NCBI GenBank assembly: GCA_040437565.1
Contig: JBDOQK010000038.1
Location: 1-64,000, forward strand
Direction: 5' to 3'
DNA length: 64,000 bases
Source: Albugo candida
Lineage: Eukaryota > Oomycota > Peronosporomycetes > Albuginales
A model generated the notes under the pieces. It saw only the letters and a list, made by a program, of their open reading frames with translations, was not told where the DNA came from and did not search any database. Positions 35,937 through 49,384 of this stretch are shown piece by piece; the stretch's first letter is position 1, and each line of letters begins with the position of its first letter. Made by a program: the position numbers and the translations under genes.

Positions 35937-38068
35937 AACGTTCAACAAGTCATTATTATGCATTATTACACATTCTTCTCGAACCGGTTCGAACTTCGAA
36001 GTCTGAATTAAACTGTCGATTTGAATCTCCTCGTGGTTATTTGACTCAAACATTTGAGCAATCGAAACGCTTCTTCCTTTGAGTATCAATGACTGAAAAT
36101 CAAGCATTGATACTGTATAGCTTGACTTTTGTGCTCAAGTCATGTGATCATATCAGTCTTTCTGCGACGCGACATTTTGATTGTCGTCCCCGAAAATCGC
36201 GTATTTTATAGACGCGTTTCCTCCACCAGTATTTTGAAAAAGATTCCATTTGTCTATACGACTCCAGCGCCAGTTAATTAGTTCTACTCAACGATGCCAA
36301 ATAAAACGAGATTTACGATCAACTTGAATATATTACCATAGACACAAGAGGATCGCTGCATTGATTCATCATATTACTGAAGGTTCGAGTACAATTAATT
36401 GCTTTAAGGTACCCCACGACCTGGCAATTATTCGAGATCTTCTTTCTATCCAGTTTACAACTCGTTGTGGTCATCCGATTGATATATATACTGATCTACA
36501 AGTTATCACGCCAGAATAAGTGGGCTTTCTTCCAATCAAGTTGAACTACTCTATGGCTGATCTTTCAAGCTTCCACCAATCCCAACTAATGTATTATGCA
36601 AAGAATTGATGCCAATGCATCCATCATGTGGTTCTGCAGGGTGCAATTTGGACATATCATTATGTTCCGCATAAACACACGACCCCTCTGAACTCTGAAC
36701 CCAAGACACTTGCACGAATTCTCATTTTGTTTCTTTGTGCCAAATCGGCTTTTCTCAATATTCCATAACAAGATATGAACCTCCTCTGCGAGCTCGATAA
36801 GTTAGACCACTGCAATTTCAAAGCAAACTAATCTATTTTATTTCACATTCTCTCCGGCATGATCTGCAAACTGTATCTAGGCAAGTCGAAACGGACCATA
36901 CGCGGTTGCAGCACGCATTTTCTTTTTTACCATTTCTTGATAGCGATTCTCTNNNNNNNNNNNNNNNNNNNNNNNNNNNNNNNNNNNNNNNNNNNNNNNN
37001 NNNNNNNNNNNNNNNNNNNNNNNNNNNNNNNNNNNNNNNNNNNNNNNNNNNNAACGTTCAACAAGTCATTATTATGCATTATTACACATTCTTCTCGAAC
37101 CGGTTCGAACTTCGAAGTCTGAATTAAACTGTCGATTTGAATCTCCTCGTGGTTATTTGACTCAAACATTTGAGCAATCGAAACGCTTCTTCCTTTGAGT
37201 ATCAATGACTGAAAATCAAGCATTGATACTGTATAGCTTGACTTTTGTGCTCAAGTCATGTGATCATATCAGTCTTTCTGCGACGCGACATTTTGATTGT
37301 CGTCCCCGAAAATCGCGTATTTTATAGACGCGTTTCCTCCACCAGTATTTTGAAAAAGATTCCATTTGTCTATACGACTCCAGCGCCAGTTAATTAGTTC
37401 TACTCAACGATGCCAAATAAAACGAGATTTACGATCAACTTGAATATATTACCATAGACACAAGAGGATCGCTGCATTGATTCATCATATTACTGAAGGT
37501 TCGAGTACAATTAATTGCTTTAAGGTACCCCACGACCTGGCAATTATTCGAGATCTTCTTTCTATCCAGTTTACAACTCGTTGTGGTCATCCGATTGATA
37601 TATATACTGATCTACAAGTTATCACGCCAGAATAAGTGGGCTTTCTTCCAATCAAGTTGAACTACTCTATGGCTGATCTTTCAAGCTTCCACCAATCCCA
37701 ACTAATGTATTATGCAAAGAATTGATGCCAATGCATCCATCATGTGGTTCTGCAGGGTGCAATTTGGACATATCATTATGTTCCGCATAAACACACGACC
37801 CCTCTGAACTCTGAACCCAAGACACTTGCACGAATTCTCATTTTGTTTCTTTGTGCCAAATCGGCTTTTCTCAATATTCCATAACAAGATATGAACCTCC
37901 TCTGCGAGCTCGATAAGTTAGACCACTGCAATTTCAAAGCAAACTAATCTATTTTATTTCACATTCTCTCCGGCATGATCTGCAAACTGTATCTAGGCAA
38001 GTCGAAACGGACCATACGCGGTTGCAGCACGCATTTTCTTTTTTACCATTTCTTGATAGCGATTCTCT
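35937..38068. repeat. 1016-bp exact duplication across a gap
   Basis: Bases 35937-36952 and 37053-38068 appear identical and flank the 100-N gap at 36953. The block has no recognised gene. Identity over a kilobase with a gap exactly between suggests one locus assembled twice, although a real recent tandem duplication cannot be excluded. Confidence 0.85.
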
Positions 38069-40677
38069 TAAGCTTTTCGGAAGTACATGTTCTTTAGTCT
38101 GCCCGTATTGCATAGAGATGAGAAGACTATCTTGGAACTAGAATTTGAGTTGAGTCTTTCCAAGCCAGGAATTCTAGTCTCTTCGCAATTCTCCATGAGA
38201 AATCACTGATTGTCGCTACATACTAAGTTCCGAGGTCTTCCTTCAAAACAAGACTTACTTCTATCTTTGCAGATTTTACGTAAATACAAGCCGTTTATTT
38301 CCGATGATATCCTCTCGACTGATAAGACTTTCATAATTACCACAACATAAGAGATTGTACTAGGCTTCTTCGACTTGAGAGGTATGATCTGAGTGTTTAC
38401 ACCCGTATGATCATCAAATGCAGCAACTTCCCAGCAGCTTTAAAGCCCGAATATAAGCTTTTTTTGGTCACAGGTAATAGATGAATATGCATCATAGCAG
38501 CTTGCCGACGCATTTATAAAAGCGGTATGAAACCTGCAATTTCATTATACACGGCTGAGGTCGATATCTTCTTCTGATGCTTTTATTTTAAAAGTTATTT
38601 TGAGCCTCTTTCTGCTGATCCCAATCAAGCATTAAGTACGGTTCGGATTTTGTGATCCTTCTCCAAATACTTTCTCATACCCAAAAGCCGGCAAATCAAG
38701 TGTGCTATTTGTAATATTTCTGGAGCTAAACCCGTCTTCGCTTTGTCATCACAATTTTATCGTTCTGTTTATAGTGATCACTTTAAACTGACGAAATATC
38801 TTTTATTTTATCTTCTAAAGGTGACTATTCTCCAATATCAAATGAAATGCTTTCGTGCTGATCTTAACTTTATTGGAGCGGGTTTTCAGAAACACGTCCA
38901 AAAATAATGGGAATGGTCGACATTGCAGTTAAGAGATAAATATAGGATTCGGTACATTGACATCTCGGTGCAAATACTAGGGTGGCACGCATTAGTGATC
39001 TTGGATAGATTCTGTCGAGATATGGCAAAGGCATCTTCTATAAAGAATAAGGATTATATTTTCGAAAAAATCACCATCGAACATAATTGGAAGAAAAAAC
39101 GAATACCGAAGTCACTTCAACTTTGAACTGCTCGTTTCACGCTAGCATATTAACGCTAAGAGATTCATTTATTGATCGCAAAGCTTTTTCGGGGATGATA
39201 GACGCATCATCATTATTCACAAGTTCACATTTGCGTCTAATTGCCAGATACCTACATTTCCCATTTAGCACATTCATTGAATCAAAAATCAAAACAAAGA
39301 CGACCGCACCACAGTCCACCTGTTAAGCAGTATACAAAAATGCTCATAAATCGCAAATGCTTAAAAGATCATTCCTTCCGTGATGTACATGCTCTCAATG
39401 CTACAGTTGGAATTTGACCTCATTTATTTCTAGTATAAGCAATTTGTACTTGCGTAAAGCCGTCTGATACTTGAATTTCAAATGGGATGAGTAATATGGC
39501 TATATACCCACATTCAAGTGAATTTATCACGCTAGGATAAAAATTGTACATCAAAGGAAAGGATGAAGAATACGGGTGCCTGGTAAACCATATCTTAATC
39601 AATTTAGGGGCAGATTTGATGCAATTTCGTCATGACATGACAAAACGTCGTGTCGTTTGAGATAAAGAAAATATCACGCACGTTTAGCTTATCATATTGT
39701 GTAACTTCTAGATCCTCTATTGTGATGGTATCATCGTGCGGTAGTGTTCCCGCTTCAAGAAGTCTTTGATAAGAGTTTGTATTCCGTCTCTGTCTTCTAC
39801 AGTTTTACTCTGTGATTTCGTTTTAAACGGATAGTTATGGAATTGACTGATTTCGTGCACCTCTATCGTATATCATAGTCTCAGTTTCAACATTCAATGA
39901 AGCAAAGACACATCGTACTAGGGGCTATAACCTGACTTATTCTCACGCGTTTTATCGTACCAGTGATCCATCATGCATGGTCCTTTAGTACAGTATAAGA
40001 ACAGTCGATATCACAGTACCGTACATTGAAGCAAACGTTTTCAAGTGTATCTAACCTTTTTTAGCAAATCTCTTCTACAGTCCTATTCTGCAATGTTGAG
40101 CAGCTTCTGACTCCGTGTGATTGAATAGAGGTTGTGCGTGAGTATCGACAAGATATGTAAACTTATCTTGAAGCGCTCATATGCTAAAATATGCGCAAAT
40201 TCTCTCATGTGTAATCCTTTTAGGTGCCTAAATAAATTACTGCCTAAGCAGATGCATGGAGAGGTTAAATGAGCTCGTTACATCAACTTTATTGATATGA
40301 CATGCCAACATACCTATTTGGGGTAATGTACCGTAAAAGAACATAGTAATGTTTGAATGAATGTCTTTTCCTTCTACCATTACCAATAAGCATGATGATA
40401 ACATGGTAGAGGAAAACATTAGGCGACCATTTTTGGGTCAGCATACAGCAAGAAAGAGATAATGTTGGAAAGGTAAACGGAGCATGCAATAAAACGTTGT
40501 AGCAATCAGAAGTCTCGCTAGAATTTGTGCTTTTCTCATAGAAAGACTATTTTGATCACGTAGTGGTTTTTTATTGCTCTATTACAGTTCAAGGTGTTTC
40601 TCTTTATCCATTTCGTGTCACATTTGCGAGGACACTGATTTATTAACAAGCTTGCTTATGAGTGAAAACAGTGCACA
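38069..40677. other. No gene recognised
   Basis: About 2.6 kb of AT-rich sequence. Frames do not exceed about 80 codons and show no domain, signal peptide or repeat that I can support. Confidence 0.35.
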
Positions 40678-40986
40678 ATGATCTTGAACTATACGAAAAT
40701 CATGCGTTTAAGAAAAATGGAATCGCGTGCTACCATAAAACTCATCGCACTGTTCTACAGTCTCGTGATGCCCAACAGTAATGCATCTCCTCAGTGCGCA
40801 TATCGTGTTGAAGTTATTTGTGAAAGCTCCATCCATCTATACGGTGCGCAGAGACGAGCAAGAAGAAATATTGAAAGAGCGGAAGTCGAAAAATATATTT
40901 ACCCATGCTTCGAATTCAATAACTCTCTTCCGGTCAAGTTCTTCTTGTTCCTTTCGTTAACAAGACGTTCTAGATATAGGATTTGA
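40678..40986 (+). CDS. Small secreted protein candidate
   Basis: A 102-codon ATG frame. From the inner ATG at 40717 it begins with a plausible signal peptide (MESRATIKLIALFYSLV, with SNA as a likely cleavage site) followed by a short mature chain with three cysteines and a basic middle (GAQRRARRN). The outer ATG gives a longer, basic N-terminus, so 40717 is the better start. It has no known domain. Single-exon, short and isolated in an empty region; it may be a chance frame. Confidence 0.35.
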   Translation: MILNYTKIMRLRKMESRATIKLIALFYSLVMPNSNASPQCAYRVEVICESSIHLYGAQRRARRNIERAEVEKYIYPCFEFNNSLPVKFFLFLSLTRRSRYRI

Positions 40987-43181
40987 AAATAGCTCCGGGA
41001 AGGCTTTATCTTGTCATTTAATTTCAGAATAACTATGTATGCTAATAGGTCCTAAACAGTCGAAGGATATACTAATTAACATTATATAGACAAAAAAAGA
41101 TCCGTCATCAGTTTCAGCAGCAAGGAACCTAGACACTGGAGACAACTATCAAAGATGTACGGACCCAGTGAAAGAGAAAAATCCCTACATTCGCAAAATT
41201 AGCTCCTGTGTCGTTTCCCATTCGTAATACCAAATACTTTCATCTCTAGCGTTCTGATACAGCATCTATGACGCAAGTTCTAGCGTTTTGTTTATTTTCG
41301 AAAGCGCATGACAGTATCATTTCTCTTTTTTTCTTCGTAGAAACGGACCGTTGATCAGATTCGTAATTTCAGGCAGAACTGGTGTGGATCTTCATCTTGT
41401 AAATCTGACGTCTTCCTCTTTTTACTTTACGTTTTTCGTGCCTTTGTTTGCTCTCCGTACAATTTTTTGAAAGCATCCAGTGATGTGCCACACATCATGT
41501 ATTGAGCGAGAGTTTCTTTTCAATCTACCACGGAGGTTGGTGTTCGCAACACCAAACGATTCATATTAGATTGAGAAAATCTAAGCTTTCGTGTCCCTTT
41601 AGTCGAAGTGATCATTTCCTATTCATATCATAGCGATCGCACACCGGATTCTTTTGCTTGTTCTTACATCTCCTTTCTACTTCCCTGTGCTTCTCGAGCT
41701 ACGCGTTATTCAATGGTCGTCATATACCACCATTGATTTTAATTTTCACTTTTGTATGAATTGGACTCAGGCAGCACGATTTGAAAAAAGCTTTTTTTCC
41801 ACGCCAAAGATTTCATTGGGTAGTCAACAAGTATAAGCAGAGTTTGAATCAAATCACAACTCCATCATTTACCAAATCGCTACATACTAGATGAGAAAGT
41901 CTTTGAATCTCCCCGCACGACCTCTCCAACAGTAAGTATATAGACGTTGTATATTTCTATGTACAATACATTGTCATATGATAGGCTTCCACACGGATGT
42001 AGACGATTGTCGGATATATGAGCAGTGCTATTTATGTAAAAAGTGACAGCCTAGGCATAGAAAAATAACACCCATTAGCCTATAATCTCAGCAAGATGAA
42101 TTGTGGTTTTGGGACATCGAAGATCTCTTCCATAAAGACCTTTTTCTATATCCCCAGTCCTGTACCTATCTACTATAACACGGTAAGAACCAAGTCGCCT
42201 ACGATCTGGTTTGAGCTATAAACTCTCCTCAAGCACATGTTTAGTAATTGCTAAAACGTTTGTGAAGTGGCAACGTAGATAAGTGAGGTATAAGAACATT
42301 TCTTCAACTTTTATCTTCGGAGTCATGATAATTCTGGAGGAATGAAAGCATCCTAGTCCAATTCTACTTGCTCCCTTCATCATCTGTATCGTATACATGT
42401 ATCTTTTTGCTTGCGTGATACTACGACTTACAATAAATTTTAGTCGTCTCATTCTGTATCGATCTTGTCGTGTTCTCTTTTTTTTTTACCATTGTTACGA
42501 TTTTTGGTGATACTACGAGGACTGTTTTTGAATGCCCTTGGTTCCTTTCTTAAAGTCATCATCCCTTCTTGATTGACAGAAAGGAAGCCTAATTATATCC
42601 ACACCGCATTTATAAAAGGAGATGCGGCGATACAACGCGCATGTAAAAGCGATTCTGTTTCCATCATGTAACATTCCAATTCATCCTCATAGCCCAAATT
42701 TCGTGTTATAAAGGACTATGTGAAGGAGCTTCTCATTCGTAGTGAGTGATCTACAAACAATCAGCGTCTACTCTATTGTCTTCTACTTGATAATATTGAT
42801 GTATTGCTTCAATTGTTGGTGTTAAGCTTCATTTAGCAAAACATCCGTTTCGTTGAGAACAGACCTAGCAGATTCAATTAAGGGTCGAAGGAATGGATAT
42901 TTAAAGCCACCAGGTGTTACCTCCAAGAAGAACAAGCAAAATTGATCAGCGGATCATTGATTAAAGCACTCACTAAATAATTACTGATACTCCTTATGCA
43001 TTGTAGTCTTTCAAACCTTTCATCCCCGCATCAATCAGCAATTTTTTAGTCAGAGAATAATCTAGATGATGGATGCGTACCGTATAACGTCAAAATGGGC
43101 TGTCCTCACGTTGAAGTCACTAGCGAAAAGTCAGCACGTTTATACTCTGCATACATCAGTCTAATCTCCAAGCTTAGCCGC
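40987..43181. other. No gene recognised
   Basis: AT-rich intergenic sequence. Nothing here that I can support as a gene or element. Confidence 0.35.
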
Positions 43182-43343
43182 ATGAAATTGAAGCTTTTTA
43201 CTGCCCTCCTTCTTATAGCATTGCATCAGGGTTTGGTACGGCGCTCGCTCGACTATACACTACGTCACATCATCACCGGATTTGCTCGGTCAATTTTGTG
43301 TATGCATTTAAAGTGTCGAAATCAAAACGGTGGGAATTCTTGA
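43182..43343 (+). CDS. Very short secreted peptide candidate (53 aa)
   Basis: From the ATG at 43182 the frame opens with an excellent signal peptide (MKLKLFTALLLIALHQG), then a basic mature peptide of about 36 residues with two cysteines (CMHLKC). The frame extends upstream to another start at 43095, which would bury the signal peptide, so I prefer 43182. It may be the first exon or remnant of a longer secreted protein. Confidence 0.35.
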   Translation: MKLKLFTALLLIALHQGLVRRSLDYTLRHIITGFARSILCMHLKCRNQNGGNS

Positions 43344-46300
43344 CTCTTCCTCCATGAATAGAAAATATTTTTGACGCTGGAATAATTTTGATTTGGTTGC
43401 CCACTTTTTGCGGGGTTTGAACGCTTGCATCGATTGAGAAGGTAAATGGAAGATTCTGCAAGTTCCCATGACCTGGATACTTTCTTGTCTGATAGTAGGA
43501 AGTTTTCTTCGCTGGAAGGGTACTGATCTGGCAACGCTCTATCCTTCATTTCTGAATGTGTGACAGCACATGAAGTACGTTTTCACGAATAAGGAAGCAT
43601 TCAATGCTGTTGTCACACCTCATGCTTTGATGGCAGTGAGGAAGCGAGAGGCAGGACCTATACAATTCTATTGAGATTTTATTAAGTCAAATGGCTACCA
43701 AACTACTTACTACTACAATTCAATATAAAGAAGAGGTTACGTTTTTTGCAATCAACAGAATCTGAAAGCGGTACACCGGAGAGATCTCAGCCAGCTTTTC
43801 GATAGTAACGCGCTTTCATCAGAGGAAAAATTGTGACGCGAGACTTGGAACTTTCTTTGCTGAGTATTCGTTACCATGATTGAAGGAAGTCCTAAAGTTC
43901 CGTTTTTCCAGCCAAAACCTTCTTAGTCTGAGTTTCACCATCGCCACAATCGCTCTTTAAATAATCGTGAGAGCGATCTTGTATGAATACTAGGGAGAAA
44001 TAACGTCAAATCTATTGGAGTTGCTGATTTAAGATAGGTACGATGCTTCAATGCTATCAGCCGGGAAATAGTCTTTTTATTTGAAATCGATTTATGCTAG
44101 TGATAGAGGTATGTTTGGAAATAATGAAAGACACAAGCTCGAGAATGCTGCACTAGATTTACACAACGAGCACGTTTCTTCGAGTACTTCAGCATTTTTG
44201 ATTCCAGCTGTCGAGAACAATTTCCATGGAGAGTATACTAAGAAAGGACGAATGCCAGAAGAATTCACAGTGTCGTTACTGCGAATCTTTCAGCTTCATA
44301 CGTTTTAGAAACATACTTAAAAGTACCGCAGTCACAATATGTACTGAACAAGCGTCATGGTTGGGAAGGGTTGCAGGGTCTTATGTTTGGTATTTCGTAA
44401 GCCATAATATCACCAGCAAAACAAAACTATAAGGTTTTTCGTAGCCTCCGAGTTTGCATGAATCATAGTTGTTGCAATAAGGTAATCTGTGCAAGCTCAG
44501 ATACTCATGTATAAGATAAAGCAGAATAATACAGAAGTACGAAATGTTGATTCAGCTTGACTAGAGATTAGGGTGTCAGAACAAGACCGCGAGGAGCATA
44601 TTTCTATACAGTCACATTGAAAGTAAACCAGATTTACATCAGATTAGAAAATTTATGATATCAACAATCGGTTACATATAATAAAGCCATGTTTGCAAAT
44701 CGATAATCAATATGAATGAGGAGTGGTCACCTGTTAGTTCACCTTAGGATATTAAAATGTAGAACTAATAGCCTAAGTTTGCCTCCACGATAAGATTTGG
44801 TACACTTATAAGAAGTATTGACGATTTAAATTGAGTTATACCGGATGCATTGCCAACACTACTGTAATAAAAGACCTGTTGAGGATTCAGGCTGCAATAA
44901 TAATGCGTAGATATAAAAAAAATGATCCTTGTTTGGTTTTGAAACGTTGCTTCGCCCAACCGTGTGATGCGAGCGCTATAAAGTCCTAAAGGATCGTGAG
45001 TTTGTGCCGCTGTGTCACAATCTCAAGCCCTAATAATTCTACAATGTCTTCTTCTGGTACGATGGATGAAAGACATTGTAAAATCCAAATTCTCTGGTTG
45101 ACATGAAGACGTGCTACTTTAGTCAACGTTACGTTACTCCATACTTGTTATGACCAAAATTTTTTTTGAATTAGAGAAGTAAGTGTCGTCATCAGATTTT
45201 CTATCCTCGGATCTTTGAATGAGCAAGCGACTGCTTAGTTATAGAGAGCTTTTTATCTGAATTATATATTATTCATCTGCTAAAATTTGTATCTCAATTT
45301 GATTCGATACACACAGAAAGTCAATTGTTACATACTTGCGCGTCGTGCGGATGAGACTAAAGACTTCTAAAAAGGCCAATCCTCTCAATTATCATCAACA
45401 GACGAAAGAGAAACAACTTTTTTCAACGTCGGAAATCCGTTATATTATTCGATAGATTAGTCGTTCAACGCTTTTATACCGTGAACGTGCTCACTTATAA
45501 GCGCAGGTAAAATAGAGCCAAAGATTTTAATAACAAATGGATAGCTTGGACGTGATCTCTTGATCTGTTCTTGCCTTCTATTGCAGAACTGTGTGGGGCT
45601 ATCTTATATATTCTACGGATGGATCTTTTCTTACAGTTACGCTGGCTGCAGGCGATTGCCACTACATTGAAACCGATAGGACATAAACTTCGTCGGGTAT
45701 TGTGAGAAATACAAGTCGATTATGAAACTTTCTTGCAGAGACTATAAGTCTTCAGTTCTTACTGATAGAATACAACTTTGCGTTTGCATGGAAAGTATTG
45801 ATAAAATTTGATACTTTAAAGCACTTTAAAGCGGTTTAAAGCTCTGTACATAACGATTCAAGCGTGCGTTAAGGAAATTCGGACAATGGCGTACGTAGAA
45901 AGCTCAGAATAAAATACACCTCAATGAGATATTCAGGTCTAATTACACTTGTCAGAGGTTGTAGAAAAGGTTAGGAGTGCTGTATCGAGCTTCTCAAACT
46001 GGATATATGCTTCCGTTATCTGATCGAACGTGTAGTGCAAATTCATTTAGCACATCGACCACAATCGAATTTGTTTGCGGAACAAGAACGTCAAGCTTCA
46101 CTTCGGATCGTTCAGAACAAGAACACTTCACTAGGCATGATACGATTCATAAGATTCGATTGTTCTTTCGTAATTCTGTTGGATGCACTGCTGACTATCA
46201 CAGAAGCCATTCGGTCTGCATACATCATCTGCGCAGTTGATGGCGTGTGTGCAAACAACTTACCGTGACCTATTTCTATATTTTCAAAATCTGTATGCAA

Positions 46301-46763
46301 CTGGAAAGATAAGCAATTAAGAAGACCGGCTTCTGGGTTTGGATTAACAGCATAAAGATTAGCACTGAGATAATTCGTTTAAATGATATTACTGCAAACC
46401 AGCAAGTTCTTTGTTGCTATTGGATTTATATAGTCGGATTTTTGAAGATGAGCGACATTTATATTCCCATTTGTGCACCTTGGCCGACGTACCGCACATC
46501 GGCGCACTGATGAGAATAAATCATAAGGATCACCTCAGCATTGCGCTTTTTATTGTGGGTCTTGGGAAACAATTGAAGATTGATCAGTTGGAATATTGCA
46601 TGGTTGGTGATGAAAGAGATGGTTTGAGCATGACAGTTGTCGCTCGCAATTGTATGAATAGTGTTAACAATAATGCGAGTATCTTTTTGGCTTAAAACAT
46701 GCTCTTTCAAATGCTGTTGACATTTAGCTCAATCAAATTCTTCTATTCAAACACTATATATAA
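43344..46763. other. No secure gene; two short frames of unknown function
   Basis: About 3.4 kb. Two frames stand out slightly: 46139-46268, starting MIRFIRFDCSFVILLDALLT, which resembles a signal peptide with two cysteines after it, and 46411-46695 (94 codons), without a known domain. Neither is convincing on its own. Confidence 0.25.
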
Positions 46764-48722
46764 AGGGAATTGCTATTTCCACCCAGTTTTTTGCTATTTC
46801 CACCCACCAATGAGCTTTTTTGACCAATCAGATTACGGCGTTATTACTTACCAATTTTTACTATTTCCACCCACCTTTTTATTATATGATTGGGCAAGAT
46901 TACAATATGCAAATTCAGTATAGCATTGATGTAATGCAATCCTCACATCGAACAAGTTGTGTGGCATGTGCAGATCATACTGATCCTTATTATGATATTT
47001 CCAAATCTCAAACGTCCAAACTTACGACATGTGGCGCATAGACTATGTGCAATTCTTGTGAGGATGGAAATTGTTGAATTGAACAAGTATGAGATCTGAT
47101 TGGAGTTCCGCAATCAACACAGCATCACGTTTTTGTGTAAAGCTACTCCGATGGAAGCTTTTGGAGTGGTGTGTTAGTCGAAGATCTAGTTTGGGTAGCT
47201 TCTCCAAAAAGCGTTAATACGGGATCGTTGAGCGGTGTCATCGAGAAGTTTGGCTTTCCAATGAGATTTACATGTGAAACTTCTGAGAGTAGAATTTTTT
47301 CTCAGCAAATGGAGAATGGTGTTTTGGGTCTTGATCGAAGCAACCGCACTATCCTCAATTTCATGGTAGAAGCCAGACGGATCCAACACAGGAGTTTTTT
47401 TCTTACTGCTTGAATGAAACGGGTTGCACATTTGTGCTTGGGAGATTTGACTCGGTGCATCACACTTCTGGCGTAATGTATACCAGAAGCGTGGTTAGTA
47501 AAAATGACGCGTTTCACGGAGTCAATTTGAAGGACATTCGTATCAACAACCGGTCAATTGGAGTTGACGAAAAGCAATACAACAGGTATTTTCACTAAGC
47601 TACCAATCAATCTAATCTGACGAAAAAGTGCGGGTAGCGGTCGTGGAATGGTGATCGCTAGTAGCTCAGTCGAAAGTTTTTTCCCCATCTATGCCAGGGG
47701 AGGCATTTCAAAAAGTATTCAAAAGCATCACAGGCTTTAACTATGAGCAAGAAGGCGACATGATTTTCGACAAGAATACAAAAGATGCCTTGCCTACCAT
47801 CACATAAGTATTTTCTGGAGTAAATGAAGAAAGTGATTTGCAATTGACCATTCCAGCAAGTAGCTACTTGATTCCAACCGGAAAAGATACTTATTCCGCT
47901 GGAATCCAGTTTACCGAGCGCACAGGGGGAGGTTGGCTGTACGTCAGATTTCTTGTCAATTATTTGATTGTGACATCGATTGTAGTCTTTGGAAGTCGCA
48001 TATTCGCAGACTACAATGTTATTTTTGACCTCGATCAAGATGTCATTGGCTTTGCTCATGCAAGCTGCGGTACTTTCACATACAGCGTTCTCATTCCTGA
48101 TCCTAATGCATCGATGCAATATAGCAAAGTATGACACAGCCTCACCTAATAAACGCAAAGTCACCACAAAACATCGGCAATCTACAATGAAAACGCTAGC
48201 AATGCTTGGAAAGGAAGGGCAAACGAAAGCAACCAGCTCAAGTTTTCAGATTGTAATTCACTCGTTGCTTTGCATTGGAATCGGGACTTTTGCATGGAAA
48301 CGAGTATCTAAAACTTCATGGCTCCCACTAAGCGACACAGAGGTCACAGAAAGTGATCGACACGCGCTTGATACGAAACAAGGTGCTCATCGGGAAAATG
48401 GTCGAGCTGTAGCCTCTCCGGGCGGTACCCTACACGAGGAATCAACCTCCTTGAATTCATCTAGAGATCAAGCGACAACACAGCAATCACTCACACCTCG
48501 CTTTGTGATTGGCGAAGTTGAAGACGATGAAGACTGACCACTGACAGATGAACAAACGCATGAGGTGCACGCCGGAAGGAGATATAGAGTATGTTTGCAT
48601 ATACTAATTTTGCCCAATCATATAATAAAAGGTGGGTGGAAATAGTAAAAATTGGTGTGGTAATAACGCCATAATCTGATTGGACAAAAAATCACATTGG
48701 TGGGTGGAAATAGCAATTCCCT
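46764..48722. mobile_element. 1.96-kb inverted-repeat element enclosing a captured protease gene
   Basis: The left end (46764-about 46913) and the right end (about 48594-48722) are inverted copies of each other. Both read inward from the outer edge as AGGGAATTGCTATTTCCACC, then a CAATCAGATTA block, then a second TTACTATTTCCACCCACC unit, then TATGATTGGGCAA. The left arm has one extra copy of the CTATTTCCACCCA unit. Between the arms lies almost nothing but an aspartic protease remnant. No transposase is present and no perfect target duplication was found. The best reading is a non-autonomous DNA transposon that captured a host gene (Pack-type). The superfamily is not established. Confidence 0.75.
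46930..48537 (+). pseudogene. Plasmepsin V-like membrane aspartic protease remnant
   Basis: Sequence landmarks of a membrane-bound A1 aspartic protease lie in order: CADHTDPYYDISKSQTSKL (about 46965-47020), YSDGSFWSGVLVEDLVWV (about 47140-47195), FTCETSESRIFSQQMENG (about 47260-47315), a C-lobe with AFQKVFKSITGF and DALPTIT (about 47700-47805), DYNVIFDLDQDVIGFAHASC (about 48010-48070), then a hydrophobic transmembrane segment (about 48235-48300) and an acidic tail ending EDDED. The first catalytic DTG region is absent, and where the second Asp is expected the sequence reads VIASSS. The parts are spread over several frames. It is not a working protease and its ends fit the flanking inverted repeats. 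Confidence 0.8.
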
Positions 48723-48735
48723 ATTAAAGATGAAA

Positions 48736-49185
48736 ACCGTAAAAATCCCCTCAGTCCATTTAGTAAAATCCCCTCAGTTTGATCTGTGATTGGCTACTTT
48801 CCGAGACTGAGAATTCAACCATATCGACTGCAAAAGAGTCTATCATTCTCACCCGGAAACCATCTTTAAAGACCAAACATATAGAACATAAGATTCTTGT
48901 GTCATGAATGACCCGTACACACTAAAATATTAGGACTCAGTTTACAGCATAGAAAGATTTTGTCTTATTAACAAACCATGAACTGCGAAATAGTCTAACA
49001 ATATTCAGCTACACGTACAAACGCGAACGCTAACTGAACTGAGTGATTCCAAAATTGAGCGCGAAATAGTTCACGTCGAAAAGTAGCGGACAGTGCTATC
49101 ATATTGTCCCTTACCTAAGCGTACGTTAGCACTATGCAAGCATAAAATTAGCCAATCATATTAAACTGAAGGGATTTGAACGGTT
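48736..49185. mobile_element. 450-bp MITE next to the captured-gene element
   Basis: The left edge ACCGTAAAAATCCCCTCAGT is matched inversely at the right edge (ACTGAAGGGATTTGAACGGT), and both arms continue inward to an inverted GATTGGCT block (about 48787 and 49150). The left arm holds two copies of the AAAATCCCCTCAGT unit, the right arm one. No coding capacity. It begins only 13 bp from the end of the preceding element. Confidence 0.65.
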
Positions 49186-49384
49186 CCTTAAAAAAGTAGT
49201 AATCCGAATACGTTGGTGCAATCCATATTGATTGCTAGCAGTCTCGTGCAGCTCACAAGAGTAATAAATGATTTATTGTGCCTTCGTCTCGGATAAGCAA
49301 GCTGAAAATGCTCGTATTTTTTTTCCGAAATAGGCTGATCCCTAATGAAGGATCAGCTTTTGGATCAGTGGACCCGACGTGTTC
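49186..49384. other. Short intergenic stretch
   Basis: Includes a small dyad near 49330-49362 (GGCTGATCC and GGATCAGCTTTTGGATCA). No gene. Confidence 0.3.

Noticed and set aside
36060-37110. tRNA-like GGTTCGAAC stretch near 35990 and 37105
   Set aside because: It lacks an acceptor stem and anticodon arm at the right spacing.
35937-38068. Recent tandem gene duplication
   Set aside because: The two copies appear identical and are separated only by an assembly gap, so overlapping contig ends are the simpler explanation.
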